Positions 15,738-25,478 of a DNA stretch of 64,000 nt are shown one piece after another. Location: positions 186,001 to 250,000 of the forward strand of contig NZ_JPWI01000004.1 of assembly GCF_003326795.1 (NCBI RefSeq). Direction: 5' to 3'. The notes below the pieces were generated by a model that saw nothing but the letters and a program-made list of their open reading frames with translations, was not told where the DNA came from and did no database searches. Numbering within the stretch: the stretch's first letter is position 1; each line of letters starts with the position of its first letter. The DNA comes from Thalassospira profundimaris. GTDB lineage: Bacteria; Pseudomonadota; Alphaproteobacteria; Rhodospirillales; Thalassospiraceae. The position numbers were made by a program, and so were the translations under genes.

Positions 15738-18170
15738 TTATTGCGGTTTGTCACCGCGTTTTGCAGCACTTCGGGCTAACCGGCTGGACGCCACCAGTTT
15801 GCGTTGCTTTTTAGGTGTCGTTTTTTTCTTGCCACCTGCTTTGCCCTTGGACTTCGTCGCTGATGTCCCGTCGGGGCCGGTCGCCCCGCGCGGTCCCGAA
15901 CGGAATCCGGGCTTGCTTCCATGGCGATGACTACGCTCGCCGGGGCTTCCGCCACGATGCTTGTTCTGACCGCGCCGTCCACGCGGGCGTTCGACCAGAT
16001 CGCGTGCAGTGATATCAGCATGTTCTGCCAAACGCAGGGCCAGTGACCCTGTTGCCGCGTCCGCATCAGCAATGCGCACAACAACCGTGTCGCCAAGCTG
16101 GAACCTCTTGCCGCGGTTCTGTCCGACAAGTGCATGACTTGCCGCGTCATGGACATAGTAGTCATCGGGCAGGGTAGAAATCGGTACCAGACCATCCGCA
16201 CCGGTTTCGTTCAGTGAAATGAACAGACCAAAATGCGTGACACCGGAAATCTTGCCGGGGAACTCGGCACCGACCTTGTCGGACATATAGGCGGCAACAT
16301 AACGATCAACCGCGTCGCGTTCGGCCATGGCGGCCCGACGTTCGGTGCCCGAAATGTCTTCGCCAATCTGTTCGAACCGTTCACCATCTTCGGGCGGCAA
16401 TCCGCCTTCGCCAAGTTTCAAACCTGCAATCAGGGCACGATGGACCAGAAGGTCGGCATAACGGCGGATCGGGGATGTGAAATGCGCATATTTCTTAAGA
16501 GCAAGGCCAAAGTGCCCGATATTGTCCGGGCTATACATGGCCTGTGACTGGCTACGCAGGACGACCGTGTTGATCAGTTCGGATTCGGGGGTGTCCTTGG
16601 CCATTTCAAGAATGCGGTTGAAGTCACGCGGACGCAAAACCGATGCCTTGTTTAACTGATAACCAGCACCTTCAAGGAACTCGCGCAGGGCTTCAAGCTT
16701 TTCCTCGCTGGGCGCATCATGGATACGATACATGCAGGGTTGCTTGATGCGTTCAAGTTCCTCGGCAGCACAAACGTTGGCCGCAATCATGAATTCTTCG
16801 ATCAGCTTGTGACTGTCAAAGCGCGCACGTGGTGCGATGGCCACGATCTGGCCTTTGTCATTCAGCTCGATCTTGCGTTCCGGCACGTCAAGTTCCAGAA
16901 CCCCGCGATGTTTGCGGGCCTCAAGAAATGCATGGAAAGCACCATAAAGCGGTTTGATGATGGTCTCGACGAGCGGACCTGTGGTGTCATCGGGCTGCCC
17001 ATCCATCGCGCGCTGGACCTGATCATAGGTCAGGCGGGCGGCGGATTTCATCATGCCACGGCAGAATTTATGACGCAGCTTGTGACCATGTTTGTCCAGC
17101 CACATTTCGACGGCCATACAGCCGCGATCTTCATGAGGGACAAGCGAACACCAACCATTTGAAAGCTCAAACGGCAACATCGGGACGACACGATCCGGGA
17201 AGTAACAGCTGTTGCCGCGTTTGACGGCCTCACGGTCAAGCGCATCGCCAGGTCGGACATACCAGGACACATCGGCAATCGCGACCATGATGTGCCAGCC
17301 ACCCTCGTTTTCCGGGTCACTGTCGGGTTCTGCCCACACAGCGTCATCGAAATCGCGCGCATCGGCACCATCAATGGTGACCAGCGGGATATCGCGAAGG
17401 TCGGTACGTTTGCCAAGCGGTGTGGCCTTTGATTCGCGCGCCTGAAGTTCGACTTCGGGCGGGAATTCAAAGGGAATACCACGCGCATGGATGGATACAA
17501 GGCTGATGGACTTTGGTTCATTGATATTGCCAAGAACCTCGGTGATACGGCCTTTGCGCAATCCGAAATGTTTGCCCGGCAGAATTTCCGTCAAAACCAG
17601 TGCGCCGGTTTCAAGATCGGGATGATCGTCAAGCGGGACTGCTATCTCGCCGCTATCCTTGCGGTCTGTGGGTACAACGCGACCTTCGCGCTCATTGGGG
17701 CGATAAAGACCCAGGACGCGCTGTGGGCCGCTTCCAAGGACCCGCATGATGCTGGCTTCATAGGTCTGCTTGCCGGTATAGCGCAGCTTGGCCAGAATCT
17801 TGTCGCCGATACCCGGGGCACTCGGGCCACCACGACGGATCGATTTCACGACGATCTGGGGCGGGTCGTAATCGTGCTTCCAGACATTCGGCCTGGCAAG
17901 AACCTCGCCATCATCGTCAATGCCGGTAATTTCCAAAACCTCGACCGGGGGCAGACGGTCAGGTTTATCAAACCGTCTGCGGCCCTTGACCACATCGCCT
18001 TCAATTTTCAGGTCTTTGAGGATCTTTTTAAGCTCAATCTTGGCTGCGCCCTTGATGTTAAAGGCGCGCGCAATTTCGCGCTTGCCGACCGGGGTCGGGC
18101 TCATATCGATGAATTCGATAATTTCTTCCCGGGTCGGGAAGTGCTTCTTGTCTTCTGTATCGTTCGCCAA
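15738..18170 (-). CDS. rnr: Ribonuclease R
   Basis: An 810-residue 3'-5' exoribonuclease. A winged-helix N-terminus (FPTREEIIEFI) is followed by cold-shock domains, the RNB catalytic domain with the aspartate cluster DARDFDDAVW (about 265-280), and an S1 domain near 640-715 (GKISGVTHFGLFISL). The C-terminal tail of roughly 90 residues is rich in Lys, Arg, Gly and Ser, as in E. coli RNase R, where it helps bind structured RNA. It degrades structured RNA and takes part in ribosome and tmRNA quality control. It is downstream of topA with 48 bases between; a hairpin at the topA stop may partly uncouple them. Confidence 0.96.
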   Translation of the reverse strand: MANDTEDKKHFPTREEIIEFIDMSPTPVGKREIARAFNIKGAAKIELKKILKDLKIEGDVVKGRRRFDKPDRLPPVEVLEITGIDDDGEVLARPNVWKHDYDPPQIVVKSIRRGGPSAPGIGDKILAKLRYTGKQTYEASIMRVLGSGPQRVLGLYRPNEREGRVVPTDRKDSGEIAVPLDDHPDLETGALVLTEILPGKHFGLRKGRITEVLGNINEPKSISLVSIHARGIPFEFPPEVELQARESKATPLGKRTDLRDIPLVTIDGADARDFDDAVWAEPDSDPENEGGWHIMVAIADVSWYVRPGDALDREAVKRGNSCYFPDRVVPMLPFELSNGWCSLVPHEDRGCMAVEMWLDKHGHKLRHKFCRGMMKSAARLTYDQVQRAMDGQPDDTTGPLVETIIKPLYGAFHAFLEARKHRGVLELDVPERKIELNDKGQIVAIAPRARFDSHKLIEEFMIAANVCAAEELERIKQPCMYRIHDAPSEEKLEALREFLEGAGYQLNKASVLRPRDFNRILEMAKDTPESELINTVVLRSQSQAMYSPDNIGHFGLALKKYAHFTSPIRRYADLLVHRALIAGLKLGEGGLPPEDGERFEQIGEDISGTERRAAMAERDAVDRYVAAYMSDKVGAEFPGKISGVTHFGLFISLNETGADGLVPISTLPDDYYVHDAASHALVGQNRGKRFQLGDTVVVRIADADAATGSLALRLAEHADITARDLVERPRGRRGQNKHRGGSPGERSHRHGSKPGFRSGPRGATGPDGTSATKSKGKAGGKKKTTPKKQRKLVASSRLARSAAKRGDKPQ

Positions 18171-18210
18171 CGGTGCGGCGTCCTTTCAATCATTAACCCC
18201 TGAAAAGGAA

Positions 18211-18239
18211 GGCGGCGATTAATTCGCCGCCGCCTTTTT
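18211..18239. terminator. Hairpin spanning the topA stop codon
   Basis: The stem GGCGGCGA (18211-18218) pairs with TCGCCGCC (18224-18231), and the topA stop codon sits at the loop. T-runs occur on both sides (GCCTTTTT on plus, TTCCTTTT on minus). On the minus strand it could lower read-through from topA into rnr. Confidence 0.6.
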
Positions 18240-20864
18240 CGTGGTTGTCTTCTTTGCTGCGGGTTTCTTTGCAGCTGTTTTCTTTTTCGCGGGGGCTTTC
18301 TTTGCCGCCGTTGTTTTGGTTGCCGTTTTCTTGGTCGCGGCTTTGGTTGTCTTGCCGGACTTGGCTTCCTTTTCCTTGATGGCCTTTATCGCCATTTCAA
18401 GGGTGATATCGTCACGTTCGACATCGCGAATATTGGCTATGGTCTTTTTGTGTTTCACAAACGGACCCCAGCGACCGACTGCGACAAAGATCGGCTCATT
18501 GTCATCCGGGTGCTTGCCGATTTCAGTGCCCGACTTTTCACGTTTATCCGCGATCAGGGCAATAGCACGGTTTTCACCAATAGTCAGAACGTCATCGTCA
18601 GCCTTAAGGGACGCAAAGATGCTGCCTGCCTGCACGTAAGGGCCAAAACGGCCAACGTTGGCTTTCATTTCCTCGCCGGTATCGGGGTAAATCCCGACAA
18701 CACGTGGCAGGGTCAGAAGTTCTTCGGCCTTGGTCAGGTCAACAACTGACGGTTCCAACCCTTTGGGAAGGGACGTCCGTTTCGGTTTGACCTTTTTGGG
18801 TTTACCGTTCTTGCCTTCGACTTCTTCTTCCTCGCCAAGCTGAACGTAAACGCCATACGGGCCCTTGCGCAGGGTGATTTCCTTGCCGGTTTCCTTGTCG
18901 ATCCCAAGTACCTTGGGGCCGGAATCAAGTTCGGAATCGCTACCATTTTCATTGGCAACCAGCGGACGCGTAAAGTTGCATTCAGGATAGTTCGAACAGC
19001 CAAGGAACGCCCCGAACTTGCCAAGCTTAAGGCTTAGCGTACCGTCGTTGCATTTCGGGCATTTATGCGGATCTGAACCGTCTTCACGGGTCGGGAACAG
19101 ATAGTTTTCAAGCATCACCTGAAGCGCATCAAGCACGTCAGTGATCTTGAGTTCCTTTGCCTCGTCCACGTTGCCTTTGAACGATTTCCAGAAATCCCTG
19201 AGAACATCTTTCCAGGCCAGATTACCCATCGAGATTTCATCAAGCTGGTTTTCCAGATCAGCCGTGAAATTATACTGCACGTAACGTTCAAAGAACTTCG
19301 ACAGGAAGGCCGTTACAAGACGGCCCCGGTCCTGTGCGACAAAGCGGCGACGTTCAAGCAACACATAGTTGCGATCCTGAAGGACCGAGATGATCGAGGC
19401 ATAGGTCGACGGGCGACCGATGCCCAGTTCTTCCATCTTCTTGACCAGACTCGCCTCGGTATAGCGGGGCGGGGGCTGGGTGAAATGCTGATCGATGCTG
19501 ACTTTGCCAAGGTCGGGTTTCTGACCTTCCTTAAGCGGCGGCAGGCGACGATCATTTTCGTCCTCGGCCTCGTCATCCTTGCCTTCCTGATACAGTTTCA
19601 GGAAGCCGTCAAATTTGACGACAGAACCGTTTGCGCGAAGAACGACATGGTTGTCATTTGATGACAGATCAACCGCAACCTGATCAAAACGGGCATCTTC
19701 CATCTGACAGGCAACCGTACGTTTCCAGATCAGGGTGTAAAGAGCCAGCTGGTCCTTGTCGAGATGACGAGAAACCTGATCAGGGCGACGGAACAGGTCG
19801 GTCGGGCGGACAGCTTCGTGGGCTTCCTGCGCGTTTTTGGCCTTGTTGGCAAAGCTGCGTGCGCTTGGCGGCAGGTAAGCTTCGCCATAATCCTTGGCAA
19901 TCAGGCGACGGGCCGCTGCCAGTGCTTCCTGTGAAAGAACCACGGCGTCGGTACGCATATAAGTAATCAGACCAACGGTCTCGCCGCCGATATCAACGCC
20001 TTCATACAGGCGTTGGGCCAGCTGCATGGTGCGTTTCGCTCCAAAGCCAAGCTTGCGCGATGCTTCCTGTTGCAAGGTGGATGTAGTGAAAGGTGGCTGT
20101 GGACGACGTTTGACGTCCTTGCGCTCGACCTTTGAAACCGTGTAGTTGCGGCTTTCGACTTTTTCCTTGGCGATTTTGGCCGCATCTTCATTGCCAAGTG
20201 CCAGCTTATCAAGCTTCTCGCCATTCAGATGGGTCAGGCGGGCCGTAAAATTACCTTCCGGAACGGCAAAGCCTGCTTCCAGTGACCAGTATTCGTCGGG
20301 TTTGAAGGCTTCGATTTCGATTTCGCGTTCGCAGATCAGGCGCAGTGCAACAGACTGCACACGTCCTGCCGACCGGGAGCCGGGCAATTTGCGCCACAAA
20401 ACCGGCGAAAGGTTAAAGCCTACCAGATAATCAAGTGCACGGCGCGCCAGATAGGCGTCGACCAGTTCCTGATTAAGTTCACGTGGATTGGCGATTGCGT
20501 CGGTCACGGCTTTCTTGGTGATCTCGTGGAATACGACGCGATGAACATCACGACCGCGGAGCAGCTTCTTCTGCTCGAGAACTTCAAGAATGTGCCAGGA
20601 AATGGCTTCCCCTTCGCGATCCGGGTCAGTTGCGAGATAGATGGTGTCGGAGTCACGTGCAGCAGCTGCGATCTCGCGGATCTGCTTTTCAGAACGCCCG
20701 TCTGTTTCCCAGACCATCGAAAAATCGTTGTCGGTATCGACCGAACCGTCTTTTGACGGCAGATCGCGGATGTGACCGAAAGAGGCCAGCACCTTATAAT
20801 CGTCGCCGAGATATTTGTTGATCGTCTTGGCTTTGGCCGGGGATTCGACGATGACAAGATTCAT
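18219..20864 (-). CDS. topA: DNA topoisomerase I
   Basis: The product is 881 residues. A Toprim domain opens the protein (NLVIVESPAKAKTINKYLG) with the acidic metal motif DPDRE at 80-84. The catalytic tyrosine is Y302 in GLITYMRTD. A C-terminal zinc ribbon (CPKCNDGTL then CSNYPEC) is followed by repeated topo-C modules and a tail of about 50 residues made almost only of Lys, Ala and Thr, a DNA-binding tail common in this class. It relaxes negative supercoils via a 5'-phosphotyrosine link. The start ATG has a short gap of 168 bases to dprA that contains an AT-rich palindrome and likely its own promoter. Confidence 0.97.
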   Translation of the reverse strand: MNLVIVESPAKAKTINKYLGDDYKVLASFGHIRDLPSKDGSVDTDNDFSMVWETDGRSEKQIREIAAAARDSDTIYLATDPDREGEAISWHILEVLEQKKLLRGRDVHRVVFHEITKKAVTDAIANPRELNQELVDAYLARRALDYLVGFNLSPVLWRKLPGSRSAGRVQSVALRLICEREIEIEAFKPDEYWSLEAGFAVPEGNFTARLTHLNGEKLDKLALGNEDAAKIAKEKVESRNYTVSKVERKDVKRRPQPPFTTSTLQQEASRKLGFGAKRTMQLAQRLYEGVDIGGETVGLITYMRTDAVVLSQEALAAARRLIAKDYGEAYLPPSARSFANKAKNAQEAHEAVRPTDLFRRPDQVSRHLDKDQLALYTLIWKRTVACQMEDARFDQVAVDLSSNDNHVVLRANGSVVKFDGFLKLYQEGKDDEAEDENDRRLPPLKEGQKPDLGKVSIDQHFTQPPPRYTEASLVKKMEELGIGRPSTYASIISVLQDRNYVLLERRRFVAQDRGRLVTAFLSKFFERYVQYNFTADLENQLDEISMGNLAWKDVLRDFWKSFKGNVDEAKELKITDVLDALQVMLENYLFPTREDGSDPHKCPKCNDGTLSLKLGKFGAFLGCSNYPECNFTRPLVANENGSDSELDSGPKVLGIDKETGKEITLRKGPYGVYVQLGEEEEVEGKNGKPKKVKPKRTSLPKGLEPSVVDLTKAEELLTLPRVVGIYPDTGEEMKANVGRFGPYVQAGSIFASLKADDDVLTIGENRAIALIADKREKSGTEIGKHPDDNEPIFVAVGRWGPFVKHKKTIANIRDVERDDITLEMAIKAIKEKEAKSGKTTKAATKKTATKTTAAKKAPAKKKTAAKKPAAKKTTTKKAAAN

Positions 20865-20936
20865 TACGTTTTTCGTGTCCGGTTCTTGCGCCCGAAGGCG
20901 ATATTTATGTTGTGCTTAAAATGACCCGAATGCGTG

Positions 20937-20957
20937 AGACACATATATATAGTGTCT
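20937..20957. promoter_or_regulatory. AT-rich inverted repeat in the topA upstream region
   Basis: AGACAC-ATATATATA-GTGTCT is a perfect six-base inverted repeat with a nine-base AT core, 73 bases upstream of the topA ATG on the minus strand. The core could be the -10 region of the topA promoter (TATATA) with the arms as a protein-binding site. Only the symmetry and location support this. Confidence 0.45.
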
Positions 20958-21032
20958 GTGTATTTCAGATCAGATTGCGCAAATTGCAGCAAATCACAAC
21001 AATATTTATCGCGCCACATTTCGACGCGACTC

Positions 21033-22310
21033 TCATTTGGCGATACGCGATACCCTATTTCCGGGGTGACGTTCAACCCTTCCTGCAAGTTCAAGCTCAA
21101 TCAAAATCGTAGAAACATGGTTTGCAGACATATTTGATGTGCGAATTAGCTCATCAACCAGCAGGGGGGACGTGGACAGTAAATCAAAGATTTTCTCCTG
21201 ATCATCAGAGGCCGGATCGGATGAATGTGTTTTTGATGTTTTATGTTCATTTTCAATATCTTGCCCGGATTTTGGGGCCGGTAAGGTTTGGGCGTCACGT
21301 TCAAGTGACGCGATGATGTCCCCATAGTCAGTCGGGGACGCATCTGTATCGGGAATGCGACCCTCTGTGTTGAAACGATGAAATCCTTCGAAAAGATGGA
21401 TGTTTTTTTCTACCTGACGCAACGCATCAAGAATTACGTCAACAGAGTCGCATAAAATTGCGCCATCGCGGATCAGGCTGTTTGGCCCGGCCGCACGCGG
21501 GTCGGTTGGTGAACCGGGCACGGCAAAGACGTCACGCCCCTGATCCGCGGCAAAACGGGCGGTAATCAGCGACCCTGAATTGCGTCCGGCCTCGATAACG
21601 ACAGTTCCGGCAGATAGACCCGATATGATCCGGTTACGTCTTGGGAAATGGCGCGCCTGTGGTTTTAAGCCTGGCGGCATTTCGGAAATGACCAGTCCGC
21701 TTTGGCAAAGCTGTTCATAAAGTTCCTGATGTTCACGGGGATAGATGACATCGACACCACCCCCAAGCACTGCGATTGTTCCTCCGGCGTGATCGCCGGT
21801 GATGCCAAGTGCCGCACTATGGGCTGCGCCATCAATGCCGCGTGCCATCCCGGATGTGACGACATATCCGGCTGAGACAAGTTCATGGCTGATCTTGCGG
21901 GCGAAACCGCAACCGTTTGCCGATGCATTACGTGCACCGACGATACCTATTGACGTTTTTGACAAAAGTTCCGTTCGCCCGATTGCATAGAAATAGGGCG
22001 GGGCATCTTCAATACGCGCCAACAAAGCAGGATATTCCGGGTCACCGAAAATGACTGGTTTTGCGCCACAGGCCTTTGCCTGATCAATTTCGGCAATGGT
22101 GTCCTCACGGCTGGCGAGTGTGATTTTTCGGCTATTGGCGGATTGCCGGATGATTTCAGGCAAAACTTCGATGGCCTCACGCGCAGAGCCAAAGCGTTCA
22201 AGCAGTTTGCGAAAGGTAACCGGGCCAATATTGCCACTGCGCGCAAGCCGCATGCGGGCAAGGCGTTCTGATTGTGCTAATCGTGCCGGTTGTTGATCAC
22301 TTAAATGCAT
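21033..22310 (-). CDS. dprA: DNA-processing protein DprA
   Basis: The product is about 425 residues. An N-terminal helical (SAM-like) region is followed by the Rossmann domain with the DprA motifs GIVGARNAS, SGMARGIDGAAH, AVLGGGVDVIYPREH and RFPRRNRIISGLS-type segment (ARHFPRRNRIISGLS). A C-terminal winged helix (EKIFDLLSTSPLLVDELIRTS) ends it. DprA loads RecA on incoming single-stranded DNA in natural transformation. I use the ATG at 22310; the frame is open to a TTG at 22349, but that segment would be translated from a GC-rich hairpin. It follows plsY in the same operon. A linker rich in Asp, Ser and Lys (about 320-365) is longer than usual. Confidence 0.92.
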   Translation of the reverse strand: MHLSDQQPARLAQSERLARMRLARSGNIGPVTFRKLLERFGSAREAIEVLPEIIRQSANSRKITLASREDTIAEIDQAKACGAKPVIFGDPEYPALLARIEDAPPYFYAIGRTELLSKTSIGIVGARNASANGCGFARKISHELVSAGYVVTSGMARGIDGAAHSAALGITGDHAGGTIAVLGGGVDVIYPREHQELYEQLCQSGLVISEMPPGLKPQARHFPRRNRIISGLSAGTVVIEAGRNSGSLITARFAADQGRDVFAVPGSPTDPRAAGPNSLIRDGAILCDSVDVILDALRQVEKNIHLFEGFHRFNTEGRIPDTDASPTDYGDIIASLERDAQTLPAPKSGQDIENEHKTSKTHSSDPASDDQEKIFDLLSTSPLLVDELIRTSNMSANHVSTILIELELAGRVERHPGNRVSRIAK

Positions 22311-22339
22311 AACGCCCGGATTGTGGTCATCCGGGCGTT
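22311..22339. promoter_or_regulatory. Stem-loop abutting the dprA start codon
   Basis: An eleven-base inverted repeat, AACGCCCGGAT/ATCCGGGCGTT with a seven-base loop, ends directly at the dprA ATG on the minus strand. There is no T-run, so it is not a normal terminator. It may restrict dprA translation or protect the plsY mRNA end. Confidence 0.6.
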
Positions 22340-22367
22340 GCTTCGTCAAGCTATTCGAAAGGACGGC

Positions 22368-23024
22368 TCAGTTTTCCGGGGGCGCGCTATCTTCTTCTGA
22401 CTGTTTCTTTTTCTGACCGATCTTGGGTTCTTCACCGCGCAAAAGACGCCCGATATTGGCATGGTGTGCTGCCCAGACAATGACTGCCAGAAATACGCCA
22501 AGCCATCCGGCACCGGGATCGTTTGCAATGAAAAATGCAGCAAGCGGTGCGGCAATCATCGCAATCAATGCCGACAGCGACGAGATGCGGAAAATCAGCG
22601 CCATAACAAGCCAGGTCAGGGCCGCACAAAGCCCCATGATCCAGTTGACGGCTGCAAGGGTGCCAAGCGTGGTGGCAACACCTTTGCCGCCTTTGAAACG
22701 CAACCAGATCGGGAACATATGCCCGATGACGGCGGCGCCACCGGCAAATATTCCCTGTTCAACACCTGCCAGATGGGTGAACAGAAGGGCTGCAAAGGCA
22801 CCTTTGCCTGCATCGCCAATCAGGGTCATGAATGCCAGACCCTTGCGACCGGTACGCAGAACGTTGGTTGCGCCAATATTGCCCGATCCGATTTTGCGAA
22901 TGTCCCCAAGACCCGCCATACGTGTCAGAACCAGCCCGAACGGGATGGAGCCCAGCAAATAACCACAAACCGTGGCGATCTGCAGCGACATCAGCATGGC
23001 CTTGTAGCCTTCGTCGAGTTCCAT
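22368..23024 (-). CDS. plsY: Glycerol-3-phosphate acyltransferase PlsY
   Basis: A membrane protein of 218 residues with five or so transmembrane segments. The three PlsY motifs are visible: GSIPFG near the first helix, SGNIGATNVLR, and GGKGVATTLG. It transfers an acyl group from acyl phosphate to glycerol 3-phosphate, the first step of phospholipid synthesis. The ATG at 23024 lies just inside the pyrC-like stop region (stop at 23026-23028) with AAGGAAGG upstream; an earlier ATG at 23060 would overlap more. The C-terminal tail is charged (GQKKKQSEEDSAPP). The gene belongs to a pyrB-pyrX-plsY-dprA transcription unit. Confidence 0.95.
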   Translation of the reverse strand: MELDEGYKAMLMSLQIATVCGYLLGSIPFGLVLTRMAGLGDIRKIGSGNIGATNVLRTGRKGLAFMTLIGDAGKGAFAALLFTHLAGVEQGIFAGGAAVIGHMFPIWLRFKGGKGVATTLGTLAAVNWIMGLCAALTWLVMALIFRISSLSALIAMIAAPLAAFFIANDPGAGWLGVFLAVIVWAAHHANIGRLLRGEEPKIGQKKKQSEEDSAPPEN

Positions 23025-23025
23025 A

Positions 23026-24348
23026 TCAGGCGCCTTCCTTGAAGATTTCGCGGCCATCAATCAGGGTGCGCAGAACACGACCCTGTGTAAGGCGACCATC
23101 AAATGGTGAGTTTTTCGATTTCGAATGGAACTGATAAGGATCGATTTTCCACGGACGATCCGGATCAAATACCACCAGATCGGCCGGCGTGCCTTCGGCC
23201 AATGTTCCGGCACCCTTGATGCGTACTAGTTCTGCCGGAATACGTGTCAGCTTGGTGATGACCTCAAGAAGCGACATGTGGCCGTTGTGGTAAAGTTCCA
23301 GTGAAATCGGCAGAAGTGTCTCAAAGCCCACCGCACCGGCAGCAGCCTGTGCAAAGGGCAAGCGTTTGGAATCGGCATCTTGCGGATTATGGTCCGATGC
23401 GATGGCATCAATGGTGCCATCGGCCAGTCCGGCCACAATCGCCTGACGATCATCTTCTGAACGAAGTGGCGGGGACAGTTTGGCAAAGGTGCGATAATCC
23501 GATACCGAGTTTTCATTCAGCGCGAAATAGAATGGCGCGGTGTCACAAGTCACCTTAAGGCCGCGTTTCTTGGCCTTGCGGATGACTTCGACCGATTCAC
23601 CTGTCGAAATATGTGCAAAATGAAGTCGACCGCCTGTCATTTCGGCCAGGCGCAAGTCGCGTTCGATTTGCATGACTTCTGCAAGCGGCGAAACACCTGA
23701 CAGACCAAGGCGGGTGGCAAGCTCGCCACTATTCATCGAAGCCCCCGTGGAAAGTTCGGGTTCTTCGGGGTGCTGCACAATCATGCCATCGAAAAAGGCG
23801 GAGTAGGACAGGGCCTGACGCAGCAAACGCGCACTGGCGATGGTTTTGACGCCGTCACAGAATGCTACTGCACCTGCCTGATGCAGAAGGCCCATTTCGG
23901 TAATTTCCTTGCCTTCGATACCTTTGGAAACGGCACCATAGACAAAGACCTTTGCCAGCCCGACCTTGCGCGCACGGCGTGCGATGAACTCGACACCGGC
24001 AACATCGTCAATCACCGGATCGGTATTGGGCAGGGCGATGATGGTGGTAACGCCACCAATGGCGGCTGATTTACCAGCTGTCTCAATGGTTTCCTGATGC
24101 TCGAAACCCGGTTCACGGAGCTGGGCACGTATGTCAACCAGACCGGGGGCCAGGCAAGCGCCGCCAAGATCGATGATCTCGAACCCTTCGGGCACAGTAT
24201 CCTTTGTAATGCCGGAGCCGGATTTGATGATGGTGTCATCTTCGATCAGAAGGCCACCCGGGCCATCGGTCTGGGCGGCCGGATCAAGAAGGCGAGCATT
24301 GATAAGGGCCTTTTTGCCTGCGCCCTTGGCGCGAATAGCGGGGTTCAT
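23026..24348 (-). CDS. Dihydroorotase homologue lacking the HxH metal site (PyrX-like)
   Basis: The product is 440 residues with the amidohydrolase barrel layout of type I dihydroorotase, but the HxH motif after beta-strand 1 is replaced: [12 protein letters not shown] has R74 and Q76 where active enzymes have two zinc-binding histidines. The TPHH segment is also altered (DTAPFYF). Later positions are kept ([20 protein letters not shown]). It overlaps pyrB by four bases. In Pseudomonas an inactive pyrC' product is known to be required for assembly of the aspartate carbamoyltransferase, and the same structural role is the best inference here. Many annotations would call this pyrC. A separate active dihydroorotase is expected elsewhere in the genome. 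Confidence 0.88.
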   Translation of the reverse strand: MNPAIRAKGAGKKALINARLLDPAAQTDGPGGLLIEDDTIIKSGSGITKDTVPEGFEIIDLGGACLAPGLVDIRAQLREPGFEHQETIETAGKSAAIGGVTTIIALPNTDPVIDDVAGVEFIARRARKVGLAKVFVYGAVSKGIEGKEITEMGLLHQAGAVAFCDGVKTIASARLLRQALSYSAFFDGMIVQHPEEPELSTGASMNSGELATRLGLSGVSPLAEVMQIERDLRLAEMTGGRLHFAHISTGESVEVIRKAKKRGLKVTCDTAPFYFALNENSVSDYRTFAKLSPPLRSEDDRQAIVAGLADGTIDAIASDHNPQDADSKRLPFAQAAAGAVGFETLLPISLELYHNGHMSLLEVITKLTRIPAELVRIKGAGTLAEGTPADLVVFDPDRPWKIDPYQFHSKSKNSPFDGRLTQGRVLRTLIDGREIFKEGA

Positions 24349-25313
24349 GCCTGACCTCCCAGCTTTCTGTGGTTCTGCACAAGCAATTCCAGCGCGGCCA
24401 TACGTACGGCAACTCCCATTTCGACCTGTTCGCGGATCACGGAACGTTCGACGTCGTCGGCGACTTCACTGTCGATTTCAACGCCGCGGTTCATCGGGCC
24501 GGGATGCATGATAAGTGCATCGGGTTTGGCATTGGAAAGCTTTGCCCGGTCAAGACCATGGAAATGGAAATACTCGCGCACAGACGGGATAAAGCTTCCT
24601 TCCATGCGTTCAAGCTGAAGGCGCAACATCATGACGATATCGCAATCCTTCAGTCCTTCTTCCATGTCATGGAAAATCTCGACACCCATGCGGTCAATCT
24701 TTGACGGGATAAGGGTTGGCGGAGCGACCAGACGCACACGCGATCCCATGGTGTTGAGCAACAGAATGTTCGAACGTGCAACGCGCGAATGCGCAATATC
24801 ACCGCAGATCGCAACGTTCAGACGGTGCAGACGTCCCTTGTGGCGACGAATGGTCAGTGCATCAAGCAGGGCCTGTGTCGGGTGCTCGTGGCGACCGTCA
24901 CCGGCATTCAGAACTGCACAATTGACCTTTTCACTCAGCAGTTTGACAGCGCCACTATCGCCGTGACGAACGACAAGTGCATCCGGGTTCATGGCATTCA
25001 GCGTCATGGCGGTATCAATCAGGGTTTCACCCTTTTTGACCGAGCTGGTCCCGACCGTCATGTTGATGACATCCGCGCCCAGACGTTTGGCGGCAAGCTC
25101 AAACGATGTCAGCGTGCGGGTGGAGTTTTCGTAAAACAGATTAACAACCGTGGCACCTGCCAGAATATTGCTGGTCTTGTCAGCAGAACGGTTCTTTTCC
25201 GCGTAATGCTGTGCCCGATCAAGAATAAGGGTGATTTCCCCGGGGGTGAGACCCTCGATGCCGAGGAGGTGTGGGTGCGGATAGTGATCCGCCGCTGGTC
25301 CCATGACGCTCAT
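24345..25313 (-). CDS. pyrB: Aspartate carbamoyltransferase catalytic subunit
   Basis: The product is 322 residues. The carbamoyl-phosphate site [11 protein letters not shown] and the later [11 protein letters not shown] motif are intact, as is the closing HPGPMNRG segment near residue 275. The enzyme makes carbamoyl-aspartate in pyrimidine synthesis. I start at the ATG at 25313, which has AAGGGAA twelve bases upstream; other in-frame ATGs are at 25325 and 25364. The stop overlaps the pyrX-like start (ATGA), consistent with a catalytic-plus-structural subunit pair translated together. No regulatory subunit (pyrI) is adjacent. Confidence 0.96.
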   Translation of the reverse strand: MSVMGPAADHYPHPHLLGIEGLTPGEITLILDRAQHYAEKNRSADKTSNILAGATVVNLFYENSTRTLTSFELAAKRLGADVINMTVGTSSVKKGETLIDTAMTLNAMNPDALVVRHGDSGAVKLLSEKVNCAVLNAGDGRHEHPTQALLDALTIRRHKGRLHRLNVAICGDIAHSRVARSNILLLNTMGSRVRLVAPPTLIPSKIDRMGVEIFHDMEEGLKDCDIVMMLRLQLERMEGSFIPSVREYFHFHGLDRAKLSNAKPDALIMHPGPMNRGVEIDSEVADDVERSVIREQVEMGVAVRMAALELLVQNHRKLGGQA

Positions 25314-25478
25314 GGCGTTGCACATTTCCCTTGGATGGTCTGGAAAAATTTTCGCGCGGAGCATAGCGAATTGCCCCTGTCACGAAAAGTTAAATATTCC
25401 AAACCTGGCCCCGAAGATGCGAAGGTTTTCCTGACTGATCGGTCAGGTTTTCGGCGTGGTCAAGAATTGTGAGGCCGG

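Noticed and set aside
18241-18360. Repetitive Lys/Ala/Thr coding sequence as a DNA repeat array
   Set aside because: It encodes the low-complexity tail of topoisomerase I, common in this protein; no separate repeat element is needed.
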